NCBI RefSeq assembly: GCF_001949145.1
Contig: NW_019091428.1
Coordinates: 209,130-273,129 of the forward strand
Length of the DNA: 64,000 nucleotides
Source of the DNA: Acanthaster planci
Taxonomy: Eukaryota; Echinodermata; Asteroidea; Valvatida; Acanthasteridae
Direction of reading: 5' to 3'
The position numbers and the translations under genes are program-made. The notes beneath the pieces were generated by a model. It ran no database searches. It saw nothing but the letters and a program-made list of their open reading frames with translations, and was not told where the DNA came from. Shown here one piece after another: positions 23,780 through 36,740 of the stretch (the first letter of the stretch is position 1; each line of letters begins with the position of its first letter).

Positions 23780-26368
23780 CTGATATTATATTCTTGTCGA
23801 TATTCTGATCACGGTGCTACGCGGCCCTTCCATATTCCGCATAACATAGTTACACTTAATACAGCAACGTTTTAGCCATGAAAAATGTACGTGTATTTAT
23901 TAAGTTGAATGCTAATGTTCAGAGCGACCAAGTATTATCATTGCACTGACATTCCTTCCACTTCACGCTCATTATCTGTAAACTATAATACGAATGTAAT
24001 GGTAAAAATAATTTCATGCGGCGGCAAATGGATGTTCCATTCCACGAGGCGAAACCGAATGGACTGAATCATTCTGTCGTTGGATGAGAAACAAAACGAC
24101 ACAAAACAAAACCGAACAAGAAAACGCACTTGAACAATCAACAAAACCACCAAAAAAGAGCAAATGAACCAAACCAAACGAAAGCCAACACAACCAATTT
24201 AAGACGAGATGATGCAAGGCAAAAGAATCCAACTAAACTTGGCCGTGTGTAACTGCATTCGTTGAAGGAAATGGTTGCCTTTATGCGAATCAGTGGTTCT
24301 AATTTCAAAATGTTGCTCGATTTGTACGATAACCTGAGTGCTGCCGCGACAGGGGACTATCACTACGAACCGCTAACTTCACGTCAACAAATGTTTGTCT
24401 TGAAAACAAGACTATCTAGTCAGTAAAGTCTGGAACCAGTTGGGGTCTCACCTCAGTAACGTAAACTTGGGTTCCTCCTCGGTCTAGAGATGACTCAGAG
24501 CGACCAATTAGGGAACATATCCATTTGGTGGAAATATACCGCCGATTATGACCGTGGTGCTCTCTGCCATTGAATTTGACAATACACAACGAGGACACCT
24601 GACAATCGCCCTCAACCTAAACAACGCGATTTATTCAAACATTAACAAGTAATTCATTGATTTAAATGATTAATGTTAATTTGTATTGGGTAAATCTTTA
24701 TTACAACCTGTATTGATTGCTTTGTGTGGTCTTGAGGAGAGATTATGAGAAACGCACAGCTAATTGATCTCCATTAAAAAGACTGGATAGGACATCCAGG
24801 ACATTGGACATTGTGCACAAAATGCGCGACCGAACAACGGCGGCGCTTCAGGAGGGTAATGTTATGCTGTATGCTGCGCATTTCTGGTCAAAATTTATTA
24901 ATGACATAAACTTTTTCTGATTAGACGATGGCTAAACCCTCGGCCTCCCTCCCGAAAACAAGCCAAAAATAAGCAGAAATGCAAGAATATCATTTCCGGA
25001 ATGTGTCTGTTAGTTTGTTTTGTGTTTAATTCATTGTTTAGACATATTGTGTACGGTCTTGCTTTAGCAATATTTTCATTTTAGGTCAGTTCAAGCGTGA
25101 TTTGTTCAATGTTTGAAACTCTGAGAATTCCACCAGGACACGCAATAGGTTTTGTCAGTAAATATGATGTCCAAAGTGTCCATGTGTTTTTCCGTCTGGT
25201 TTCAATGAGCCAACACTGAAAAAAATTCATCAATAAAATGAAAGTCTTAGTTTTAATTTTACACACTCGAAGAAAAAATTGTACCAAATAAACTCCATTC
25301 ACACATGTATATTGAATATTGAGGCCTACGTGAACTTGAACTTTATGGCCCTTAATTCCCAGACTGAAGAACCGGAGCAAGCTCCGCCCACTTACGCGCC
25401 CGCACATAGCGCATGTGGAGCTCTCACTAATTAATTGATAATTATGCACGCCTTTGCAGAAAGCAGTGTGAGAGGGCCATTAAAAATGTACACTGGTGGG
25501 ATTTCTATGATCATTTTTTTCTCAGGTTTTCAGGCTTTGTTCAATTTTTTTCTTCAGACAATCCCATTAAATCGTTTTTGACCCCCACTCGACAAGCACT
25601 GCTTCTTGGGGGCCCCGTCCACATTTACACACTTTGTGAAACTGTTTGTGAAGAGTAATATTATGTGGAAAATAAAGTGAAGTGAACTGAACGGATATAT
25701 TAGTTTCTACTTTAAGTGGAATTTTTAGTGCTTTGTAAAAAGACTTCATAATCTTCATTTTTCCTGTGTGCACGGCGAGATAGCCGTTTCTTAGTATGGG
25801 CCCCTTCCATCATTATAAGTAGTATAAACTACTGTACATCGTCAGTGTTCAACTTGTGCATACACAGCCTGCTACACACGCAAAGCTCTACGCTCCGCCC
25901 ATCCTGCTACATCACGTGACATGCATGCCCATATACTACCTATAAGTATGCAATGCTCATAATTATGCACATTACACTTTCCGCTACAAAAACATTTCTG
26001 TTTTAGTGACGACGAGGGGATATGGCGTTTGATTGCACGACGGGATGGACATTTTAAAAGCAATGTCGGGACACTGATAAAGTGACATAAAGCAAACTGC
26101 GACGGAGACTGTTTCATTTCTTAGAATTATTTCGAGGAACAACACGAAATCAAGATGATGTCGATGTCCTCACAGACTTCGAAGTTATTGCGCAATGTTT
26201 TGTCAAAGTACCGGTAGTTTTTGGCAAGTTATATGCTGCAGACGCTGAGTCATCATCATGGTTGAGTAAACAGCCATTGGCACCGTGACACGCACTGCAT
26301 GTACTTCTGGGAAACGACCAAAGGTTTTTGCTTGAATTAAGTACAATAAAATAACAAAAAAAATACAC

Positions 26369-26398
26369 TTAAATCATGCGCAGGTGCGCATGATTTAA
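26369..26398. repeat. Perfect 14-bp-arm palindrome
   Basis: TTAAATCATGCGCA, a two-base GG centre, then its exact reverse complement. Its outer ends are TTAA. It could be a terminal-repeat-only remnant of a transposon or a cruciform-forming palindrome. No coding context. Confidence 0.7.
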
Positions 26399-29080
26399 TT
26401 TTTGTCCTTTTACAGGCTCCATTTTTATAAAGGGGTCATATGATCGAAATATTTTACTAAAATCCTTGAAAATGCGCATTTGTGTTTCAATTAGCCTCAT
26501 TTTAAACATTTGTTTCGCTATTTTGTATGTATTTTGAGGCCTTGTTGGTTTTACGCTAATATAAATTTGCAAATTCATGAGCAAAACTGTGATGTAATCC
26601 GAGGTAACTTAACGAACCTCCATTTTGCTAGCCTTTTATACGGTAATTTCGAAGATTTCCATTTCTTTTGACAATTTTGTGTCTCAGAAATATTTTCAAA
26701 GAACAAATTTGGGGTTTGACATTTGAACATGAAAACATGCACTTCTGAACTGTCTTCGAAGCCTCCGGATTCACATTACATTAACAGCGCCCTCACGTGT
26801 CTGGAAGCGTGGTCAATTTTGAAAGTAAAAGTAAACTTTAATTACCCTAAAAAGATTTCAAACAATCCTTTCTCATATACTGAAGAAAAATTTAAACACA
26901 CACAATGCTTCTAAGAAACTTCATTGCACTATTTCTTTGGGCAAAGTGAAGTCCAACACTTCAGGAAGGGAACTTCCACGAGGCGTGGAGATTGTGTCCT
27001 TTCGAGTCTCAAGACTCAAGAACTATTTTCCAATAGAAAAGTACATGTACCCAGTTTTGAAGTGCTTATACATGTATTCAGATATGACACGTAGGCCTAT
27101 ATGTTACCACGTTTGGAATCATCCAAAATTCCAGCCCTTTTTAGGCCTTTATCAACTCTTTTTCAGATTCAGGAAACAGCCGCTGTTTTGTCCAATGATT
27201 TAATAAATATTTTGCCAATTACTTTTACATACCCATATACTCCAGCCAACTTTGAAAATACAACGGAGGATGCCAAAAACGTAATTTACACCTTCTATAT
27301 GCTTACAACGGCGTAAGTTTGCCATGAAATTGAAATTGGTGTTACCTTGCTGCAGCATTCTTAGATCCGAACATTTTTTTGTTCCCTTAGCTTTTGAATA
27401 CATTTAATTGATTGTTGAAAGTCCGAAAAATTCAATTCACGGACAATCCACGAAGAAGTGAGGCAGTGATTCAATAGCGCACCCCCCCCAAAAGTGTGGG
27501 GAATACCCCCCTCCCTCCCATGTGGGTTTTATGTCATTCTTCCGTGATTATGGGAAATGTTACGAAATATAAAGGTGGCGCGTGTGGTACCTCCGGGTTC
27601 AATAGCACGAATTCGCCCGGCAGAGCTGAGGCGTGCAACGTTGCAGATTGCAGGGCTCGCGGATCGGACATGCACAACATTTCGGAGTGTATTGCTCGAA
27701 TCTCTGAGGGGAAAACACGAATTTTGACCCACATAATGGTGGTGGTGGGAGGGGGTATAATAAAAAGAGAAAGGAAGGAAGCTTTTTCAATGCATTCAGC
27801 TCAGCAGGTGCGTCCCAATTAATTGCAGCCGCGTTTCGATCTCGGTCATTTCACCTTGACTCCCGATTTTACTAGTAAAATGTACTGTATGAACTGGACA
27901 CTACATGTACATGTCGTGGTGAAATATCACTTTCCAAAGTAAGTGTGATACGTAATCAGTAACTGAGTCTCTTCAAGATGCGTGTAACAGAGTCAGGCTT
28001 GGAAAAACTTTAAAAGGTATCAATGGGAAACCCTCTATATAACAGCAGCGTTTTTCTTCCTATGATTTATTTTTACATGATGAAACTTGATCCCCGCGAC
28101 AGTAGAATTCAAATTCGGCAAATAAGTTGTAGTCACTTTTTGTTGCTTGTTCAAATGGCGACGCCAGCCAGCAAACGATATACCAAAATCCACCTGGGGA
28201 GATCTTCTGCATTGGGTATAAGTTTGTAAGTATATAACCACTTAATTAATCAGGCTTCAGATTTCATTTTGTGATTCTTGTTAATCATAGGCCTAAGTGA
28301 CATTTGGGAGGAAATGGGGTTAAAAATATCTGTGTGAGTTACATTTCCGAACGTAAAAAAGGGTATTTACAAAGTTTAAATTGTTCTCCAGGTTTTCCAC
28401 ACATGATGCATACCTTAATAACTGAAGCAGTGTTTGAAAAAGGTTACCGCGTTATGCTTCTGCGATTTGTCCTTTGTTAGTTTGATCATAGAGCTCTTTT
28501 GCCTTTCTGTCGACCACTGGAATGATTTATGTGTGCACATGTGCACGTTCATGAACTACCACGGACAAATGTTTTTCGTGCGAAATTCACAATAACTTGA
28601 AAGTACTACCAATGTTTTTATCGGATCTTAGTACACACGGCACTTTATTTCATTTATTTGGATAAACTGGAGAAGTTGTTTTAAAATGGGAAAGGCCATG
28701 GACGTATTTTCTTTCAAATCTGGTCGTATTGTAAAAATCACTTTTTATTTTCAGAATTCGTTTCAAATTTTGTGCAACTGGGTTCATATAATACGGTGGT
28801 TTTATGCTGTCTAATCATTCTTAGTTATCAGGTTATCTCCGGGAACTTTGTTAGTATTTGCCAAAAATAAAGTATGATCTCCATCCGAGGAAAGAAGCGT
28901 CGGGAATGATTTCCTTGATCGCCTGCCTCGAAATCCGTCCACAGTAAAGTGATCGAGTGAACTCATCATACCCGACTGTGATATCAACAAAAGGACAGAC
29001 TGCGGGAGTTCCCCATATAGGCCAAAAGCTCTATGATAAAACTCACATGGCGTGTGCATGATTGCGACATCATATAATCC

Positions 29081-29105
29081 CGTGTACGTGTACGTACGTA
29101 CGCGC
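29081..29105. other. Alternating purine-pyrimidine tract (Z-DNA-prone)
   Basis: Twenty-five bases strictly alternate pyrimidine and purine (CGTGTACGTGTACGTACGTA then CGCGC). A second tract rich in GTACAC and TGTACGTG follows at 29140-29186. Such tracts favour the left-handed conformation; any function is inference. Confidence 0.55.
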
Positions 29106-29989
29106 CACCCTCACTGATTGTCCGACCATTGACCCCAGACTGTACGTGTACATCATGTATGTACACGTACAAGATTTTCTTGTACGTGGTGCAACCGCAA
29201 GCTTCAAGTCTTATCTGCAAGTGTGAAACATGTAGTTGTTAGTTGTTACTAACGTTGCAGAGGCTTGATGCAGTTTACAGCGGGACGCAACTGACTGGAA
29301 GCTGGTAAGGTACGTTTGAACAAAGTTTTGTCACAGAGGACGAACGGCTTTAACCGGGAAGTATATTAGGTACATTTAGTATGAAACTCAGCATCAAATT
29401 TTAAATAAGGAAATGTGCTTGCGCTGGCAAATTGAAACACTATGGACGTGTGACTTGGACTCGTGAGCATACTTTAACTGCCGAGCAAGAAAATCAGTCT
29501 ACAGAAGCCGACTGATTAAATAGTTCTAGCCAGTACACAAATGTAGCAAAACTCCTAGTCTATAGCTATCGTAATCAGTTGACTATCACCCCAAAACAAC
29601 TTATTTGTCTGCTTAACCACTCTTTCATTTGCCTGCTTTGCTTTAGTCATTATTTCCATGCATTAAGAATAATTGTAGTGACATACAATATCTTCAGAAT
29701 GAAAAAAAAAAGTTTTAATGTCCTTGTCCCAAATCACATCGCCAGCCCATTGAGCAATGCTGCAAACGTGGATGCCTAAAATGGGATGGTTTTTATATCA
29801 AGTATGAAAGGGTACTAATATTTTCATGAGCCTTACGTTGTTAACAAACCCCCCCTCCACTCTCTCCTTAGAAACAAATGTTCTGTCAAGATTTCTATTG
29901 GCACTTCTGTCAAGTTGTTTATTATTTTTTCCAACCAACTGGTACTTCCTCTGATGGAATTTCAGGCTATTCATGGTGAAAAACAGAAA

Positions 29990-30245
29990 CAGGTAGAAAG
30001 GCTTGCAGTAGCACCATGCGAAGGAATATACATTGTATCTCTCTTATGAGTATGTGTGGTTCAGAAAAGAACCGGGAGTATACTCAACGTTTTGGACTGC
30101 GTACTCAGTCCGTCATCAGGAGTCTGAGACGGACCGAGCACGAAGTCCAAAACGTTGAGTATACTCCCGGTTCTTTTCTGAACCACACATACTCATAAGA
30201 GAGATAAATTCCTTCGCACGGTGCTACCGCAAGCCTTTCCACCTG
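29990..30245. repeat. Long foldback element with degenerate hammerhead-like core
   Basis: Arms of about 100 bases (29990-30099 and 30148-30245) pair through GAACCGGGAGTATACTC, CACATACTCATAAGAGA and AGGCTTGC words. On the minus strand the left arm reads CTGATGA (30119-30113), an extra C, a GGACTG/CAGTCC stem (111-106 with 99-94), then AAAACG where a hammerhead would have GAAAC. The right arm carries a decayed inverted copy of the same motif. GTACTTCCTCTG occurs outside both arms (29942 and 30252). Confidence 0.65.
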
Positions 30246-31041
30246 TTGCTTGTACTTCCTCTGCAAAAATAGACGGGCCACTTGACGAAGATGAAATGTC
30301 AGGCATGCAGACATCAATGGGGACTGGGAAACACCTCGTTTAACAGGAAATGAAACTATTCTGTGGCTATTTATTCCTCTTTCCTGATTGCTTAAAAAAA
30401 TCATGCGAAAATGAAAGAAGTGGAAGGTGAGGAATTTCCCACATTGTAACATGATGACAGGGCCATTATGAGCAAACACTTCTAACCTTACAGGGCGTTC
30501 ACATCATATAAAACGCACGTCGGGAGCAGCAACAACTAACAAGCACCAGACACAGAAGTTGTTGAGTGCATATCCTCCTGCATTCCAGTCAATCAGCTTC
30601 TACCGAGGTTACATGTAAGGTATCATTTTTCAATCTCCATGTTACAATAAAATCAAAGGAATCTGAACTCAAACTACAGATATCTTTGTGTGCAAAATAT
30701 CTTGGAACTGCAACCGCTGTACGGTGCATAAAGTCAAAAGTTCAAAACTGCAACTTTAAGCAACTTTTTGGGGCAAAATTTTCATGATCATAAAAAAAGG
30801 CTCAGGACCATGAGTAAGCAAATATGAGACAGTTGCAATAAATTTCTGGAGGATATTTTCATTGTCATGATCAATACATACAAAGGTCGATTTTTTGCTC
30901 ACATAGTTATCAATTATGAATCATCCCATTTTCCAAGAAATAACACCTTATACAACAATTAACAATTATACAAGATTCCTGCTTAAATAACGTATTTCAG
31001 AGTGTCGCAATACACTGTAACTGCCTTCACCAGTTAAAATG

Positions 31042-31192
31042 CCAGTCATGCCAGTGCAAGTCCCTTCAAGCTACAACTTACAAGCTGTTCAAATAAACTG
31101 CAACAGAAGCATGTCATTGTGTACTTAGGTACTTATGACTGGTCTTGTGACTGAACTTGCGAAAGCAGCAGTACATGTAGATGGACTTGACT
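31042..31192. repeat. ACTTGTGACTTG foldback element, third copy
   Basis: The left arm has CCAGTGCAAGTCCC. The right arm has TATGACTGGTCTTGTGACTG then GATGGACTTGAC. It is smaller than the RCAN-intron copy but shares its spacer-edge word, so it belongs to the same family. Confidence 0.5.
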
Positions 31193-31531
31193 AAATGTAC
31201 CAATATATTTAGCTGTATACATTGCACTCTGTTCTGACTAGGTTGACCACACAATGGCCTCTTTGAATCAACGTGTCCACACACTCCTCTTGGTCTCACT
31301 ACCTGGTGCCTGCATGTAGCTGTTATAAGGGGAGCTGACGAGATCAATTCCTCCGGACACATCCTCTTTGTTGGTAAGACTTCCTTAGTCACACTTTCTG
31401 GAGCAATGACGCCTTGTTCTAAATACATTTGAAAAGGTTTGCATGCTAACTGGGCATGTTATTTGCCTTCTTGCTTGTTTTTCTTCAGTGTCCGTCATAA
31501 AAGCTAAAAGCATTTGCCCATTCAAAGGCTT

Positions 31532-31598
31532 AAGGAGAGTGACCTGACTAAAGGAGAGTGACCTGACTAAAGAGAGTGACCTGACTAAAGGAGAGTGA
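31532..31598 (+). repeat. 19-bp tandem repeat, about 3.5 units
   Basis: AAGGAGAGTGACCTGACTA is repeated at 31532, 31551, 31570 (one base shorter) and, in part, 31588. The near identity of units indicates recent slippage or duplication. No gene overlaps it. Confidence 0.9.
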
Positions 31599-32378
31599 GG
31601 GTGACCCAGTTTCAGATCAGGTGTTTCTTGTGGTCTATGATTGCCCAAGTGAATGATCCAGCTGTGAATTGGAATTCACTCTATAAAATGACAGGCTCTT
31701 TAACTGATTCCTTGATCAGGTCACCTCGTGTATGGATAGTTTTACATCTTTGCTACCCTACTGGAGTTACTTTTAACAGTTGATTGGTTTCTAGGGTAAA
31801 GCTGGGGTATTGGACCACGTAAGAAAAGCAAGAAATTTGACCAGCTGTGTAGTTTTGAATGCAATTGGTTGAATTGTCCTGGTCAAAATTCCTGCACCTA
31901 ACCTCCATCTAATCCTCTCGAGTTCTGGAGCGTTGATTTAAACCATGCTGAAAGAATTAGCTTGTGTCCATAAGTAAGCCATATGACAAGAATTACTTGA
32001 GGCTATAAATGGAAGGTTGGTACAATGGACTGTGTAGTAAATGGGTATGGAAGAGATCTTACTTTTGGTGTGCTGTGGCTCAAGTCAATGTGGCCAGAGC
32101 CATCTTAAAGTGGCCTTGCAGACTTGGTGCCAGTGGAAAATGGGACAGCAGCTGTGTGTGACATATTTCCCAGAATGCATCCTGTTTAGCAGCTCGTGGA
32201 GGTACATGTTAAATGGGGCATCTTGGGGCGAGATTTCCCCCCAGGGTTGTGACTGCACAGGGATACGATAGACTCCCAACCAATATGATGACAAGAATAT
32301 TTATGGATACCAATATTGATGGGACCTTGTGAAACCAACCAAATAAAGAAATTGAGCTTTGTCATGTGAGATTTTAAT

Positions 32379-32448
32379 TTAACCCTAACCCCCTAGGGTG
32401 TACGTAAAATCATATTGAAATTGGCGGATTTGGGACTGTTAGGGTTAA
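32379..32448. mobile_element. piggyBac-type MITE remnant, 70 bp
   Basis: TTAA (32379-32382) CCCTAACCCCC on the left and GACTGTTAGGG TTAA (32445-32448) on the right. Internally deleted relative to the 105- to 313-base copies. Confidence 0.6.
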
Positions 32449-35119
32449 TGGACAAGAGCTGTACTGCTCCTAGTCAGATATGAGCATCCTGGCTCCATCC
32501 TTCAATGTTCACAACTCGCCATATTGAACTTCTTGTCTCCAATTCCAAGATTATAAAATCAACAGTCAAATTACATGTATTTTTCAAAATTTCTGCTATT
32601 TCTCAGAGTCTACAAGTTGTGATTTGTGTCCAAATAAGAATTTTACAAAGAGGTAAGCATGGTAAAAATGGTGCAGTCAAATGTACATGCTTGTTCCCAA
32701 CCACAGGGTAGACAGCCATATGAAGCAGCAAGATTACATTAAATATCTGTCAAAACAATTTACGTATAATTTATTATTCAACAAAAAATTTGTTACCTCC
32801 CGATGTTACATGTAAATGTATAAAATGCATTGCAATGACATGGTTACATGATTATAAAACCAGTAATTGCATGTCATGAAATTACTGTGTCATTCCTAAC
32901 AGAAGAAGCTGTCATTGACAAACTTATAAATATACGAAATAATAAGCCAAACTAGTGTAATTGGCGCAATCATAAATCACTGCATTTGATGTCTAAATTG
33001 TAATATCCATTAAAGTTAAAACCTTGACCTCAGAGCTACATGTAATTTAAAGAATCCAAAGGCAGGCATGCAACTTTTCCTTGGATCTGCTGATTTCCTC
33101 GTTTTTCACTTTACATTCATGCCATTGGAAAGTGAAGAACACTGTACAAAGTCTTGTAAACATTGGAATTTCCTCCTTTTTGGTCAAAGTCCAAGTTGCC
33201 TGCCAGCAATGGGCAGACTTCCTACACCATTACTGGAACGAAAAAAAAGTACTGCTTACTTTGGGCAATATTTCTCAGTTGGTGTCTCATTTAAACACAG
33301 TTATGTAATCCTACAAACTTGGCAATTACAAAGTGTCTTTTGGTGGGCAATGCCACACAAGTATAGACTAATCCGATTAGACGCCATAACTGCGATGGCA
33401 CCGCACCCACAAGCACATTCTTCAGCTTGACGCGTGCGTGTTTGGCAAATCACGACACCCTATTGCTAGAAGGGGCATGTAACGCGCGTGTACCACCTGT
33501 CCACGAGCATTGTGCCACCGCAGGAATGGCTTCTAATTCTGGTGGTGGAATTACACTATAAATGCAAGTGTTCCTTATTATTCATTCATTATTCCACATT
33601 ATTCATCATCAGGTATTTCATATTTTAAGAAGAAAATTATTACTTATATCTGTAAAAAATAATTTGTACCATTTCAGATGTTTACAAATATATCCATTAT
33701 TTAGGAATAACCTCAAAATCATACATGAACAAAATGATTTTGCACTGGCTTGTGATGAAGTTATAAGATATAAAATATTTGACCCAAATACTGATAGTTA
33801 GATAGATAGATGGAATTTGCAGAAACAAATTTCTCATTTCCAAGACAGCCTTTGCTGACCATGATTCAACAAAATCTCCAAAGAATAGTTTTATAGTAAT
33901 ACACCTGACAGATCTTAAATAAAAAGAATTCCATAATTGATATGGAAAAACAGTTAAGTCTGTAAACACTAAAACATAAATAAACATCCGCCCTGCTCCT
34001 TAAGAAAAACCAAACAAAACCAGACTGCACATAAGTGGCAAAACTTAGAACAAATGAAAATCTTGGACCATCCTAAGTTTCAGTGTGCAGTTTATTTGTC
34101 CCCAGCCAACTAAGACAATTATCATGCTTGTGTAATTTATAAATCCAGAAATACTACCAAGAGGGAGGCCACGTTATAAACCCACTATTTACAACCATCT
34201 TTATAAACTTTTCCTTGAGCATGGAACGTCTTCATCATTCATGAGACTGTTACATTTAACCCCAGCACCTTCTTAAGTACATTACTGGCTCACCTGCTGT
34301 AATCAGGGTGTGATAATTCGGCTTTTTAATTGATTTCAGCGTTTGTGTAGATGTCAAGCCTGATTTTACAGCTTTTTTGTACACCTGGTCTGTACAACAG
34401 TATTGGAACTTTGAACATTTCAGCTTTTTGCTACTGTTTCCAGCACTGATTTTAATTAACTGGCCGTCCAGACCCCTATGTAATGTTTATACAGCTTTCT
34501 TCCAATCCAAACTGTTCAGCAGTTACATGCTGGTCATTCATTCATGTACATATACTGCAAGGGAAAGGCCTGTCATGCGAACCGATATATATACACGTAC
34601 ATGTAGACTCACTGGCTGCCTTTCCCTATCCAAGGCCACAAGTGAGTAATGTGTGACACATGACTGATCATGCTTTAATACAAAGGGAGCATGGGGAGTG
34701 TTGTATTTTCATGACTGCGTTGTATATATCCACGCACACCCACGCGCACACTCACTGGCAGACTAGGTGGAAAAGTATGTCCCTTCGTCAAGACCGGCAG
34801 GGCATAAATTGTACTTCTGTAATGTACTGTGCTAAAAGAAAATTTCAAGGAAGTCAAGGGTCATGCTTCTTTCAAAAAGTTGGAAAAGAATGCTGACTGA
34901 TTTGTGATGAATTGTAAAGGAAGTCTGAATGATTTCCAAATAACCTAAAAATAATACTCCATATCTGATCAGAAAGTGAGCACATAATGGTCACTCAAGC
35001 TGAGAAATCTTTGGCCTGGAATGCTCTCACTTTGGAAAAAACAAATTTTGGATTGTTTACCATTGATTTCAGAAAACTGTTTGAGTTTACAGATCCACCT
35101 TGGAAAAACACTCTCACCT

Positions 35120-35415
35120 CACAGTACCCAATCCCACAAACTTCAACAGGTCTCTACCTGTGTGATTCTGTTTGATTGGGTACAGCAGGCCCACTGCACA
35201 GTACAAAGAGTATGGACAGGCAGTACCTATTCAAACAAACTCACACACCATCAGGCAGCATATCCATCCCAAACTGCTGGGAATAAAGTGAGAGGGCCAC
35301 AGTGCCCATTCAGTCAGAAGTCAACACCAGATAGTAAGCTACCAGTAACCAATGCCATAAACTCACACACTTTGCTGGTGTTGAATTCTGTGTGGTTAGG
35401 GAAGGTTAATAAAGC
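35120..35415. mobile_element. Diverged, inverted copy of the TTAA MITE family
   Basis: GAATTCTGTGTGGTTAGGGA at 35384-35403 and the preceding CACACTTTGCTGGTGTT match, in reverse complement, the left third of the 19527-19750 element. ATTCTGTTTGATTGGGTAC near 35165 matches its middle. The left terminus is not recognisable. Confidence 0.5.
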
Positions 35416-35476
35416 GGAAATGTCACACACCATAGTTATGTACGATGATGTTTATACAAAATGTGGTGCAGCTAGT

Positions 35477-35690
35477 GGCATACCGGTACTTGGGCGTCTC
35501 CGGCAACCCCCCTAATGACCCACATCCACCTACAAGTGGAGAGGAGACAATGAAAAGCAGTTACAGTTTTAGAGGTGGGAGGAAAACCTGCGAGGAATAT
35601 ATTCTGGATAAAACCCGTAGAATCGGGCAGGGACTGAAAACCAGATCTATATGTTGACCAAGCTGGGAATCATACTGGGATGAAAGGTAA
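35477..35690 (-). mobile_element. tRNA-derived SINE copy, diverged
   Basis: Shares with 46380-46625 the blocks GTTACAGTTTTAGAGGTGGG, AGGAATAT-ATTCTGG, TAAAACCC and CAGGGACTGAAAA, ending in a decayed promoter-box region. The order of blocks puts the tRNA-like head on the right, so the element is in minus orientation. The GTGGGAGGAAAAC...TAAAACCC block resembles a core common to many marine animal SINEs. Confidence 0.6.
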
Positions 35691-36506
35691 GGAAACAACT
35701 ATTTTTGCCACACTTATTTAAAATACACCTGTAAATGTTTTGTTCACATGAAAATAAACACATCATAGTGGGCATGATTACATTTACCATTCAAATTAAG
35801 CTTCCAATTGCAGCAAGATCACATTCCTTCAAAATAATCAAGTCCAACTTTTTCAAAGTTTTGACATCACCTTGCTGCCCTTTCTATCCATCATTGAAGA
35901 TTAATTAACTGCAAAATTGTTGCATACCGGTAAGTTCTTGATGAAGACATCTTACATATGGGCTCAATCTCAGCACATCCTTTTACGTTGCTTCCAAATG
36001 TGAGACAATTCTGCAACTGCCTTCACTCTACAAGTACAACCATTCTCAAGTTGTCCTCTTCTGCAAAGATGATCGTGACCTATCACTACAATGTTAAAAC
36101 TGATGCCTTGTATGTAAACACTGGCGGCACTACCCTATTTTAACACATGTCTGCTTACCTGGTTGTACATTAACAAAACAACTGACATTGTACACTACTA
36201 CTACATACAAAGCTGCTGGGCAGATTGCCCACTTAGCAAAATTTTTTTTGCTGAGCAAAGTACCAGCCAAGTAATACACCCTGCACTGAACTTCATGATA
36301 CTTTGGCTGGCACTCCATTTCACTGAGCTTAAACTTGTCAATGTCTAGCAAGTATTGGTGTTTAGAGGCTCTATCATGGCCTCACAAGCACACGTGATGC
36401 ACCCTTTCTGGTCCGTCAGGAGTCAATCCCACAGTGCCCTCTACAGCTCCTGTATGCATCCATTACAACTGCTTTGGATCACACATCCACAGAAACACTG
36501 CCGGTG

Positions 36507-36740
36507 TCATTCCAGGCTTATGAGGGGCGTGGTATCGGATGTTCTGTCCTCTCCTTCGTGAACTCCATTTATGGAAGAAGTTGGCTTATCCCTCGCTGGT
36601 CTCGCCTTGTCTGATGCTTGACCCTGTTGTTGGCCGCTGGCAGAGCAGTCGTACTTCCCTGGTTGAAATACAGGCTCGTTTCGGATCCCAGGGCTTTTCA
36701 CTGGTCCCCAGGACACGGAGGCAGTACGATGTTGGACCAC
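36507..36740 (-). other. Last coding exon of the DUF21-CBS gene with dileucine-type tail
   Basis: Opens after GCACAG at 36741 in phase 0, matching the phase-0 donor (GGG/gtcagt at 39353). It encodes 77 residues, poor in hydrophobics, rich in Q/K/D/S, ending [15 protein letters not shown] (residues 492-497) fits the [DE]xxxL[LI] adaptor-binding signal of endolysosomal cargo. The exon assignment rests on phase, acceptor and composition; it has no family hit I can quote. Confidence 0.75.

Larger units (their letters stand above)
22463..36506. other. Intergenic interval between WTAP and the DUF21-CBS gene
   Basis: No coding exon was recognised in 14 kb. The WTAP promoter should lie in the first few kilobases, since an untranslated exon is implied, but its position is not visible. 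The left part holds foldback elements at 23658 and 29990 and a palindrome at 26369. The right part, nearest the DUF21-CBS stop codon, is probably its 3' UTR: an AATAAA on - lies at 34091-34096. SINE and MITE copies are listed separately. Confidence 0.5.

Noticed and set aside
31114-31428. Candidate C-terminal exon of the DUF21-CBS gene
   Set aside because: No good acceptor; it runs into the ACTTG foldback. The exon at 36507-36740 has a correct acceptor, phase and tail composition.
31501-31600. CRISPR array
   Set aside because: The units are contiguous 19-base tandems without spacers, and this is a eukaryotic genome.
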